Part shown: positions 9,348-21,300 of the stretch, one piece after another
How positions within the stretch are numbered: position 1 is the first letter of the stretch
Layout: the number at the start of each line of letters is the position of its first letter
Source: Mnemiopsis leidyi
Lineage: Eukaryota > Ctenophora > Tentaculata > Lobata > Bolinopsidae
Length of the DNA stretch: 64,000 nt
Direction of reading: 5' to 3'
NCBI GenBank assembly: GCA_000226015.1
Contig: JH152806.1
Location: 416,136-480,135, forward strand
Notes under the pieces: model-generated
What the model was told of the DNA's origin: nothing
Database searches by the model: none
The model's input: only the letters and a program-made list of their open reading frames with translations
Translations under genes and position numbers: made by a program

Positions 9348-12300
9348 GTAATTACATTAGATATTTATGAATGAGTTTTGATAAACTTGTTAGAATAATA
9401 TGCGTATTTATCTACTCTTTTTCACAATGAACCATCCTTCAATGAATTAAGTAACACCTTTTTAGATCTGGGGAGCAAAAGAGGTTCAAGTCACATAAGC
9501 AACAGGCATTCATCATATATTCCACCCTCCCAACCCTTGGATGTACTCTCATTACTGACACCAAGCGCAAAGTCAAAGTATGCATCTGGATCTTCTTCTG
9601 TAAGTAAGACAGCAGATGTACCTAGCAGGCGGATATCATCCTCATCATCAGTAACCAGGACTGTTTACTCTGTGAAAACAAGGTGAGTTTTTATGTAAAA
9701 GTAAAAAAGCATTGTTTTTTATATGTTGTCAATATTTAAAACCTTCATTGAAATCTTGTATTGTGAGAAAAAACTTGACATATTTCAGCGATGGTTCTGA
9801 GGTAAAAACCGATGCTCCTGTCAAGAAAAACGTTTTTGGTCGCAGTAGTATATATGGTGCACTAGAAGCAGCTTTGGGAACTGTTGAGGATAGCCACAAT
9901 CAGAAGAATATGCATCATTCTAAGAAAAATGTTGATGAACTATTTAGAAAAACAGTGGCTGACGAAAAATCGTCAGATGGCCAAGTTGTGTATCGCAGAA
10001 GATTGCCACAGAGTTTTGATAAAAAACCAGGTATATAGAATATATAATTATTGATTGATACAATTTTTTAGTTCAAACTGAAAAATTTCCCTTTCATCAT
10101 GAAATATTTTATGAAACAACTTTCAGGAACTCATGAAGCAAAGCAAGAAAGACAGAAATCAGTTTCTTTAGATGTTGAAGAAGCATTTCCATCTTTGCGG
10201 TCAAGAATACAGTCCTTTGATTCTCTAAAGGCTAAGGCCACTAAACGTGTACTCCCACATACTCCTCATGAAGAAGAACCCAAATTAACTATCAGGCGGG
10301 TTTCTTTTGAACATGTTGCAAAGCCAGAGAGTGTGTGTCTTAAAAAGGACTCTGATGATAGTGGCTGTGATGAATATTTCGAGGTAGGTGCCAGTTATAC
10401 AGTATTAAAAAATAGCTGTTTCCATATGAAAAAAAATTACTCATCCGATCTGGTCTGGCAATATGTCTCTTCTAAATTTGTGTTAAGAATTTTGTTATGT
10501 AAGTAATATTAGAACATCCATTTCTTGTAAAAATTTACGTTTTTTTAAGTGAATGAGTTACAACATGTTTTGTCAATAACAATGCTTTTCTCATAAGATT
10601 TATGAGTTGCTAAATGGACAAACATTCAGGACAGTCAAGCTGGCACCCCAACTCCTAGTCACCGAGTGGCCAGCATAACAAGCATTGATAGTCTTCTTGG
10701 TCCAGGGAGCCCCCGCACTTCATCTACCAGCCCAGATCTCATTCCAAGAAAGCTCTCTGGTCTGGTATCAAACCCTACCCTAGAAGAGTGTAAAGAGAAC
10801 GTCTTCAGTGATACTGACATGACAAATGGGAAGGTGAAAAAAGGAGTGGACCTTGATGACTCTATTGAATTTGTGACTGTTGAAGCTCCAGTGCAGTTGA
10901 TGCCGCTCAAAAAGAACCCTCCAAAGTTGATGTCAGATGAAGGAGTATTTGAGAGAAAGTTTTTCACCAATGAGAAAATACTGGAAAAGAAAATCAGCAA
11001 TACTAAGCTACTCAGCAACGACTCTTCTCATGTTGAATCTAAGCAACTGGTAAAGAATGACACAACAAACAAGAAAGTTCATAACCTAGAATCTAAGTCA
11101 AAGGTTAATCCTTCTGTATCAGATGAAACTAGTGAATCCTTTAAAGACAGTTGTGTTAAAGAAGGCCCTTTTGACAGCGATGAAAGCAGATTAGTCAAAT
11201 TTATCAACAACACAAAGAAGACGAACAATACTGCCCCCATTCCTATAAGAGGGAATGAAACAAGTGATAGAAACTCCTTCTTCCATTCAGAAAAGATAGT
11301 TGAGAAAAAAGTTCGAAACACAAAACCCGTCAGTGAAAATAATACCATGAATCTTTTTGCCGAGTCACAGAAAGACAGGATCGGGGAAAGATTCACTGCC
11401 AACGAAAAATAATGAACAAGCTGATAAGTAATACACGAAAAACAGAGTCGGTGCAATCTTTACCGGACAAACAGTTATCGCGAATCAATGAGAGTAATTC
11501 TAGTGATAAAGCGTGCTCGGATGAAGGCAAAAAGAAAACGCATGATTCTAATACTACTGACAGAAATGTTGCTGATGATAAAGACAGTCAAGATGATACA
11601 AATTCACTTCAAAAGACTATCGAATCAAAGAAACTAAACGGCTCGTTTTCTGTTAATGATAAGTCATTTAAGAAATTTGTAACGAACACAAAACCTCCTC
11701 AACCTGTTGAAACCAAGGCTGAAGCCGTGGAACCTGCATGTTTAAATTTCTCTGTGAATGAGAAAATATTGAATAGATATATAACCAACACCAAGAAAGT
11801 TGAAATATCTGCCCCACCTGCCAGCAAAAACAAGGAAGATTTCCAGACAGTTAAAAACGAGGAACAGACAGTCAAACAGGTTGAAAAGTTCACAGTTAAT
11901 GATAAGATATTGAACAAGTATGTGAAAAACACCAAGCCCTCAAAAGCTGCCAGCCAAAACGAGGAAGATATACAAACGGTTAAAACCGAGGAACAGACAG
12001 TCAAACAGGTTGAAAAGTTCACTGTAAACGATCAGATATTGAACAAGTATGTGAAAAACACCAAACCTCCAAAAGCTCTTCTAGAACAACTTGAAGACGT
12101 TCCGTCAAAAATTCCAAGTTCAACAAAAGAAAATGATGGTGATGGGTTCAATCGTGAGTTTCAGACCGGTGATCGGATATTTGAGAGACTGCTCAACAAA
12201 TCAAAGCAGTGGGAATCCAGTCCTGCTTTACTCAATACTGAATCCACTTCTGCCTTGGATACGACCGAAAATTTCAACGTTAATGAGAATTTACTTGACA

Positions 12301-15300
12301 AGTTTGTGAAAAACACAAAACCCCCAAAAACTGTAAGTACTTCCCCTGAAAATGACAAAACATCTGCCAAATACAAAGAGTGGGAAGAAGCAGAGGTGGC
12401 TAAAGACCCGCTCAGTTTGTCGTTCAGGCGAAAAACCCCGCCCTCTGATTTTGGAGACAACAGCAAGGCTAGAAAGATAAAGAAGCCGCCAATACCCTCA
12501 GACGACACATCCCCAGTGACTCCACTGTCACCATTGGTGGCCAAGATGGAGGTCCTGGCAACTTCTCCGGGTAATTTTGAATATTTTCCGTTTCCTAAAT
12601 TGTAATTTATTATTCAGATTTTTGCTAATGTGAAACTTCTGTAGCTCTCAGGTTAAGTCCATTTTATAACAAAAATGTTTATTTGCTCCTCAAGAGCAGT
12701 CGTCATCAAATACCCAACCGAAAACCTCACAAAGTCCAATTTCAGTGTCATCGTCTGACGAAAGTGATGTAGACTGGAAGAAAAAGATCATGTCATCCCA
12801 AAACTTGCTACAACGGGGAGTGTCTGCTCCTACCTTATTGAGACCTCTTGTTGCTACTATCATGGAGGTTAGGGCAAGGATAATTGATTTAATCAAAATT
12901 AATAGCACATTTTTTTTCAAGTATTCTGTTTCGGCTTGTAGTTCATACCTTAAAGATAATAAAAAACTTAAATGCAAAACCTTATTTTTCTTCCGACATG
13001 CCTGGCCTGTACGTATGACATATTAGTTTTCAATCGATTAATTGCTCAAATTTGTGGCATAACTTTAGTTCTGGGTTTACAGTGTCCTACTTACACTAGG
13101 CACGAAGATAATTATAATGTGCCCAATCCTGAATTATCTTTCAGGAAAATTTAGTTTACAATTCTCACCACACCGTATTCTCTACTTAATCAATTTGAGC
13201 CATTCCGATACACTGTCGTTAAGGAGCTGGATATTATAGGCGATGAATAACTGTGGAAATCAAGTTGAAACTGGAGTTTTTAACAGATTGGATATGACAA
13301 TTGAACAAGTTTGGTCTGTCGTATCATGACATTCTGTTTATCAATGTTGGAGCGGTACAATAGCAATGAAATAGTTGTTAAAATGTTGTTAATCAAAACT
13401 TTCTTACCAATAGAACTTTCTTGTTCAATAGAACTTATCTATATAAGGTAACTTTCATATAAAACGTGGCGTATGGCCAAATTCTTATCATAACCATCAC
13501 TTATACTGTGTCTATACTCTATAATGCTTGTTGTCATAAATATCGTTGTAGTCAAACCTCGAGAAAGTAGATCAGAGCCAAATCATCGTAGTTATGTGAG
13601 TTTCCCCGGTTTTTTATTTTCACTATTTCTGTATTTAGTGTGGCGGTGGCGATAGTAAGATAGTAGTGAAGTTGTAACTTGGGGAAAGTACTTGCTCACT
13701 TGTCAAGAGCAAGCAGTTGTTTGGGGACTTAATTAGATCACTTGAAACAAGGTTATGTATTGACCAGCTAAGTGTTTACAAGGAGATAGGAGATGTCATG
13801 ATAACAACAAGATCTAGTCGCTAATTTCTTAAACTTTAAAAAGACGCTGGTGGCTGAGGGCTCGTGCCTCTCCGGCGTCTCTCTTCCACTCCTACCTCTA
13901 ATTTTGAAACTCCGACAGCCGCAAGTATTCCCTCGATCCTTCAGATGTTTAGTCGAGACTTGAGATAGGTAGTGGTTAGGAGAATATCAGAATATTCACG
14001 ACTGATATGTGTAAATGGGATTACAGCCACCAGGTCTTGTTTTTCTCTCGTGCCTCTCTGATTTTGCCAACGGTTACTTGACGTGGTGTTTAATAAATTC
14101 TCGTTACGTTTGTTTCAATTTTTTCCATTAGAGCATAAGACAAGTAATCTATGACAGTGAATAACATCAAAAGTGAGAAAATGAAACCAACTCACTTGCG
14201 AATTTCTATCGTGAGAAGCTTGAATTTAAATTTGGATATTGTGTTTTGTTAAGAATACGGATAAATGAGTCCTAATTAAACTGGTTGCTTCACAATTTGT
14301 TATTTTCAGGGAATTTCAGACGTCTCAGATACAGAAGATGTTTTGGGAGATTTGCCTTCCTTCAAGCCGTCTGGTCAGAAAGCTAAGTTTGGGTAAGTTA
14401 CTATTCACTGATGACAGATAATTAATTACTAGTTACTAATAAACGAAAAAAGAAAAAATACTAGTTACTAAGTACTAGATTAGTTTTGGTAAGTTGCTGA
14501 TAAGTAATAAATACCTATTTTAATACCCCATTCATAAATTTTCTTTGTCGAGTTCTACTTATTGTCCAGTAAGCTATAAAACAAGTTATTCATAGAAAGC
14601 ACCACTAAGCCAAAGAATTAGGTATTAGGTTACAAAACCCTTCTAAAAGTAGCTTTTAAATAAAGCGAGGAATTCTCACATGTTCTCACACGTATAGAAA
14701 GATACTATCCGAGTTTGGAGGGAGCCTGCAAGTAGAACGGTATGCAACGTATAAGAATATGTCGTATCAAAAGTATCTGATTATACTGAAATTCGAATTG
14801 TGTGTGTTTCTATTGATTAGTGATATCGTTATAAGCTAATCTTTTTTTGAAGAATTGTGATTGTTCTATTGTCAGTTCTGGTGATAGATTTACGCTTCGT
14901 TTGTTCGTGATCTTTTCTCCATCGACGTCCTTTCATATTTTTGTACTTTCATAAATTCGTGACTTCACTTGTTAAATTTTGCTAAGGAGCACTTGTTAAA
15001 TTTTGCTAAGGAGCACTTTTAAATTTTATTGATAATTCGTTAAACTAATTTTGTAATTGAATAAAAGAATTCAAGATATTATCCATATTCAAAATATCGT
15101 CCTGAAATAAAGCAGGCGACACTCGGATCGGACAAATTTCAACTGCATATGATACCATATTCAGCATTGCAACCGCTTGAAATGCAGTCTACTTTACCAG
15201 GGGCACGTGCACAACAGCAGTTGTTACAAAAAATAATACACATATGCACGACATAAAACTGTAGATAAGATGATTAATCAGCTCTGTATATCCTCTCAGA

Positions 15301-18300
15301 GCGGTAGAATATTACATACACCCGATTATATAGATATCTGGTGCTTGTAGCATTCCCCGCTGCCTGGCTTATCATTGGTTGCTTGTGTAAGGATGAGCAA
15401 CACCGTTGTTTCCAAGTTTGCACTGCTGAACAATGTGCTTACTTTTATCTGGTGCAGTTCCGTACTCTCACTTTACTTCTTCATCGTCTACAAATTCTGG
15501 TGAGTTTTTTTATAGGTATTTAAATTACCGCGTTGATATTGTTTTAAATATATTCTATATCACTTTATACACTTTGGCGGTACCGCATGACGCTATAACA
15601 ATAGATAAAATACGAGTACAAGCCAAAAAGTTGCGTCACACAGGGTTTACATTAATTAAAGTCTAGCAAGAACTTCAGAATACATACGATAAGATTTATT
15701 TATCATTGTCCTAAAGAGGGGTACGTATTTCAAGTTTGTTGTATTGACCAGGGCTGGATGCCAAATACCAGCCTCTTTCCGTGGTTCATGATTAAGTAAT
15801 TAAATAATTAAGTACGTTTTGGTTAACTCGAATGTCCTAAAATTAACTTGTAATTGTTCTTCACATGTGGTATGGTAATAATGAGTGCTCTGTTAAGTTT
15901 ATAATTAATTTTCTCCTGGTCCCTTTGAGTTGTGACTTGTGAAACTATTGTCCCCCATTATACGGCATGTACACTATGTCTGTTCGATTTTCCTTGCAGC
16001 GGTTTTAAAAATGTTGTTCGAAAACCCAAATCCTTCCTTTAGAGCTTTAGCTTACCCTCGCTTAAAGATAAGGAAAATTTCAACTGCAGTATTACAGATA
16101 CCTCTTGTCAAGCCGTGCAGTGAAAATGTGTTATGTCGCGATAACTGTAACAGGGCACGATTCTCCTGCCTTAGGTCGCACTCTGACTAACAGGATCCTT
16201 TGAGCTCACTGCCGCTGCGAGTAAACAAAATCATCCGCTGTAAATCCTCAGATTTAGCGACAGATTCCTGACATTTTTGTTGGGATCGATCAGACAGTTA
16301 TTAAATACTGTGGAGTGTGGATTGGTGAAAAGTTGATAAGATCAAGGTTTTCCTCGCTCGCATTCTGACTTTGTGAACCCTTTTAAAAAGGCTGAGTGAA
16401 TTTGTATTATTGAGGTGTGACTAAGAAAAGCGGGTGAAAATTTTTCTGTATTTGATGTGATCACTGCTCAGATAGTTAGATTTAGACATTAGTTAAAATT
16501 TATGCAGAAAATAGCCATTGTTCGTGACACAGTTCATAGCTAAATATTTGTGTCACAATCGGCATACTTTTCGTCCTGCTGATTAGTGCTGACAGGAAAG
16601 GTTACAAATACGCTCCTGGTTCAAATGCTCATGGAATTTTGGCTTTTAAGATCATTATTTATTCAATAACGATACTTTTCTGAGATGACCTTGTCATTGA
16701 AAGACGACTCAGCTTGACTGAATAAAGAATTCTTGAAGAGAAATGAGTGTAGCAAAATTTTACTTCATCAAATAATCATATTAGCATATTATGATCAAAC
16801 AATTATTTCTTCTCATTTCGCTAAATGCTTAAATATCTACGACAAGTCTCTCGAAACAAACTTTAAATTTCTGACCTCATGAAGTCAGAACAGTTCGGAC
16901 AGCTCCTCTAAAATTCCAAAGTTCCAAATCGAAGTATGACAGCTCAGTTCAAAGGCGCGATTGGTACAGGACAACTCGAAGTCTATGCAGTCCAGCGTCT
17001 TTCAATCACACCTTCTCTATATCCCCTTGTTAGCTACTACACAGTAACTTTCCCTCAGTTACTGATTATCTGTCTTCTCATTACGACATGGACAGACAAT
17101 TTGTCTGGATACTGAGGATATAGACACCAGCAACCAACAACTACCTAGCAACCCCCTAGCAACCTCCTAGCAACCTCCTAGCAACCACCTAGCAACCTCC
17201 TAGCAACCACCACGTAGCAGTAGCTTCCACACCTCACACCAGGTTATCCTCTCCAAACATAGTAAACACCCACTTCACAGTTCACTTTCTAGAAGAAAAC
17301 CCCTAACTCCCAACATGCTCTTATAACGACCTAGAAAGAATGTCAACCTAGTTATGCAAACAGAGACAATGTCCACGTTGGTATAACGAAGGTAGAGTTA
17401 GAGTGCAGCTGTACTGCTGTCATTAAGGAGTTCTACACAGTGTTAAACTGGGGATATTTGATATATCCTGAATAAATAGCGGGCATGTTGTTGGATATTT
17501 ATAATCTTGGGAAGAATCCCAAGACATGACAGATGTTGAAAAGAGGTAGCTATGTTTAAAATATAGCATCAGAGAAGATCGATGTTTATAAAAATGTGAG
17601 GTGAACAAACTTTCTTAATTTGATGTGAGTCCAGATATTCCAAAATGTTAGAAAGGTAGAAAAGTCGGCGGTCCGCCAGTATTTTTGTATTTCCCCAAAA
17701 ACGCATTAGTATTAACAGAACTTATGAATGGTATTAGTTATAATATTTCTCAATATAAGAAAATTTTTTGAAATAGTCAGACAAACGCTGGTTGCACAAC
17801 TGTATCTCTGCTACTGAACACCAGACACATATTTTATTCTATTTAGACGAACTAGACGTTGTCGAGAAGTATGCTATTTTGGTGTGGGTGTTAAAATCAA
17901 AGAAGAACAAAACTTAGCACATGTCCAGGATCATTACAATCCTAACTCTTTCATTCTTCACAGTTAGCCTCTCTCAATTTTCTCCTAGCTTGCTAAATGC
18001 TGTTGTTGGTCGCTAGGTACACCACAAAATGTGCATGTCAGACTATTTCTGTGTCACCGATTGTTCTCCTGAATTATCCTTACCCTCGCCGTATCGAGTA
18101 GATGAAGCGACTGTTCTCTCTAAAGAAAGTCAGTAAAATAAAAGACCTGATGACAGCCGTGAACCTGCCTGACGGTTCCGTAACGGCTATAGAGTGGATT
18201 TGTTAGCCTGTAAGGAACTCCCAGCTGTTACGTTCCTTACTCGGAACTTACAAGCGTCCGTGTGAATTATCAAAGTGCATGAGAGGAAAGCGGGAAATGT

Positions 18301-21300
18301 CGCGGCGGAAGTCAGGCAGTCAGAGAAAGCAATTGATAGAATCTCTGAAGACAGTCATCTGGCATCTTGCGATAGATTGCCATCAGCTGCTACCGATACA
18401 ATTCGATGTTCATCTCCCAATGAGATCTCTTAGGACGACTTTTCGACCAATTAGAAGGGTCACCGTGTGAAATCCTCCAATAAGGGGCCTCGATTCCGTG
18501 TCACGTGAAAATTACGCGTCCTCTTAAAATACACAAGAATAAATATTTCTCATGAAGCTTGGCTAAATTGCATAAAATACATATTATCATAACACAAGAA
18601 AAGCGGAATCCTCGAGTGATTCCACTTACGTAATGCTATGATGTGTTACTATGTGCTGCAGTGATGGTTTAGATATTTGTTACCTAACATTCATATTAAC
18701 GAGTGATGTCAGTCGTGTGCTTAAGGAAAACCTAGAATTCTCGTCTGTGAAGACCGAAGTTCGACCTGGCCTTGGTTTTCGTTTCGCTGTTCGTGTCACA
18801 GCGATTTGTTGCTGATTTGTCTCATATTTAGTGTATACAAGTTTGTGGTTGAAGCTTTTCCACGTACTGAGATCCTGATATGGATACATTTCTAGTACTA
18901 TGACATTCACGCTATGTAGCAGATCATTGGGGCTTCTTGAATTCTTTTTCTTGTAGCTCGACATATTGCACTGACAAAAATGATGACTTATGGATTTTTT
19001 AAGACTCAACTAAGTCCTTTTCTCTTCGTTTTTCGTCAGCTGAAGTAATTAACAGTAACGGATATTTTGCACTTTCCATAATATTTTTAGTTCTTGCTCT
19101 CTTGCCACTAATTTCCAACTACTCTAGCAAAATTCTCTCTAGCTTATCATCGTATGTCATAATCATGGTTAAGTTAATTTATTTCTAAACATTCCGCTAT
19201 AACACTTAACAACTTGATAATTTGGTAAGTGTTCTGTAAGAGTGTTTCTAGCCAAGTTCCCGGTCTACCTTCCCGACATAGACCCTACTTCTCTTGAAAG
19301 CAGTCAAACTTCTAAAGTTTTAACACGACAGATTCGACCAAGCTTCCAACCAAATTTTCAACCGCAAAGTCGCTCAAGTGAGCCTGTGTAAATGTAAGAT
19401 ACGGGATATCTTTAACACTTTACCAGATAAAAACAAGGTGATATGGGTGAAACTAATTGATAAGTAGTGTAGAGGGACGAGGGTCTCGTGAGTGTGAAAC
19501 CTGAACCTCCAACGTGTAAAGGTTCAGGAATTGAGTGTTACGTGTAACATGTAACATGTCACGTGTTACACCTAGACACGTGTAACATGTCACGTGTAAC
19601 ATGTCACGTGTAACATGTCACAACGTGTTACACCTAGACACATGTAACATGTCACGTGTTACACCTAGACACGTGTAATTACAAACCTCTCTCTCTCTGT
19701 ACTCCAGAAACATTCCGAATCTCAGGATGATGAACTGTGTTGGAAATTAAACTTTGTCACGGAGTATCTGGAGGGATATATTTAGAAAGTTATAGATCGA
19801 GGTTGTTGTTGTTATATTCTCCTCATCTTTCTTTTCTCCTAACGTTTGCGGGCCAGCATATATGGTCACGTTTAATGTTTTTTCTTTGGTTCTTCCTTCC
19901 CAAATTGCTTATTTGCTATTTCCTGAATTTAGGTAGCAAATTAATGTGTTGATTCGAAGTTCTGTCACATTTCCATGTTCCTTGACGAGATGGGAGCGCC
20001 ATGACACGCGACAGTTTTACCCGGAAATTTGGGAACCGGCTCTCAATTTGAAATTTTGCGTCATTTATAGATGCCGATGTCATAACGCACATTGTTGATT
20101 GTAGACTTATGTATACATAGTTTTTAAGTCCCGAGATAAAAGTTAAGCGACCTAGAATATTAGAATAAGTATATCCTATTGATTATTCATTTAACAAACG
20201 GATCATTTAAATATTTTTCTTTCTGGCACGGCAAAATTTATTTGATCATTTACTTACTACAAATTATTAGTGAACCATGACTCATGAACCATGACTTGAG
20301 TTTCTTGCACCCCCAATTTTGACACATTAGAATAACTGCCTGCATATCCGCAAGATACTCTACATAGTTGATTATATAGTCTGCAAAACCCGGGCTCATC
20401 ACCCAACTCTACTCGAGGATGTGACACTAATTCAACTGTTATCTGTCCAGTCTTTCTACTGCGCATTATTCGCATATTATTGAGCAAATTTTACAGCTGT
20501 CCTGCTCCGTCGTTGGACGACGTTTTGCGACTACTCCTGCGGAAATCAGACATTCCAAACAACTCAGCATTACGACAGAAAATTTCTGTGTTCTGTGTCG
20601 TTAACAATGGCGTGTTAAATTGCCATAGCCATGTGTCCGGGATGCCCTTTTTCGCTCTAGCCCTTGAAAATTCCTTGAACGAAACTTGAATGGCTTTTGC
20701 TCGTATGTATGAGTCGATACACTACATATCTTATTTGCAAGTCTAAATTAGGATTCTCCACGCCTTTCCTTGACAGATATAGCATCGGCTCATGCTGTAA
20801 ATAGTCCTACGAATTATATAACGTGTACACGTTTGAGTTTACGCGGGTTTTTATATGTCTTGTCAATTGTCATTGTCATGGTAGTTTTTGTATTTTCCTG
20901 AATCGCTTCTCTGCACAAAACTTTTAGCACATGTATTCTTTGCTTGATTTAAACACTTTTAAACATTGAAAAGCTTAAGTTCCTTTACTCGCTTTATTAG
21001 CCCACTGAAGTACTGACTAGGAACACTTAACAATACCTGGCATCGCAATCTTCTCATAGTGAGGTATCATCTTGTCCCTGGCACTTCAACCTAGAACAAT
21101 CCTAATTACCTATCATCTGTTCTGATGAGCAATTTGATGTCTGTGAATTCCCTGGGAACCATAACACACCTTGTTTCTGTAATTTAGCGGTTATTGTGAC
21201 CACGCCCTTCTTGCAGTCCATTTATTCTGCTATACTACAGGCCACCGGATATCCATAAAATAACGCAACTCAGTTTTAATACTGATATAAGGATGGAATT

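Noticed and set aside
11079-12544. Minus-strand frames over exon 5 (Leu/Phe/Ser-rich)
   Set aside because: Antisense shadows of the NTK-repeat exon; no splice or start evidence.
18279-18465. Another alternative first exon (MRGKREMSRRKSG...)
   Set aside because: Phase would fit exon 8, but the donor (GTGAAA) is weak and the composition is not coding-like; left as a remote possibility.
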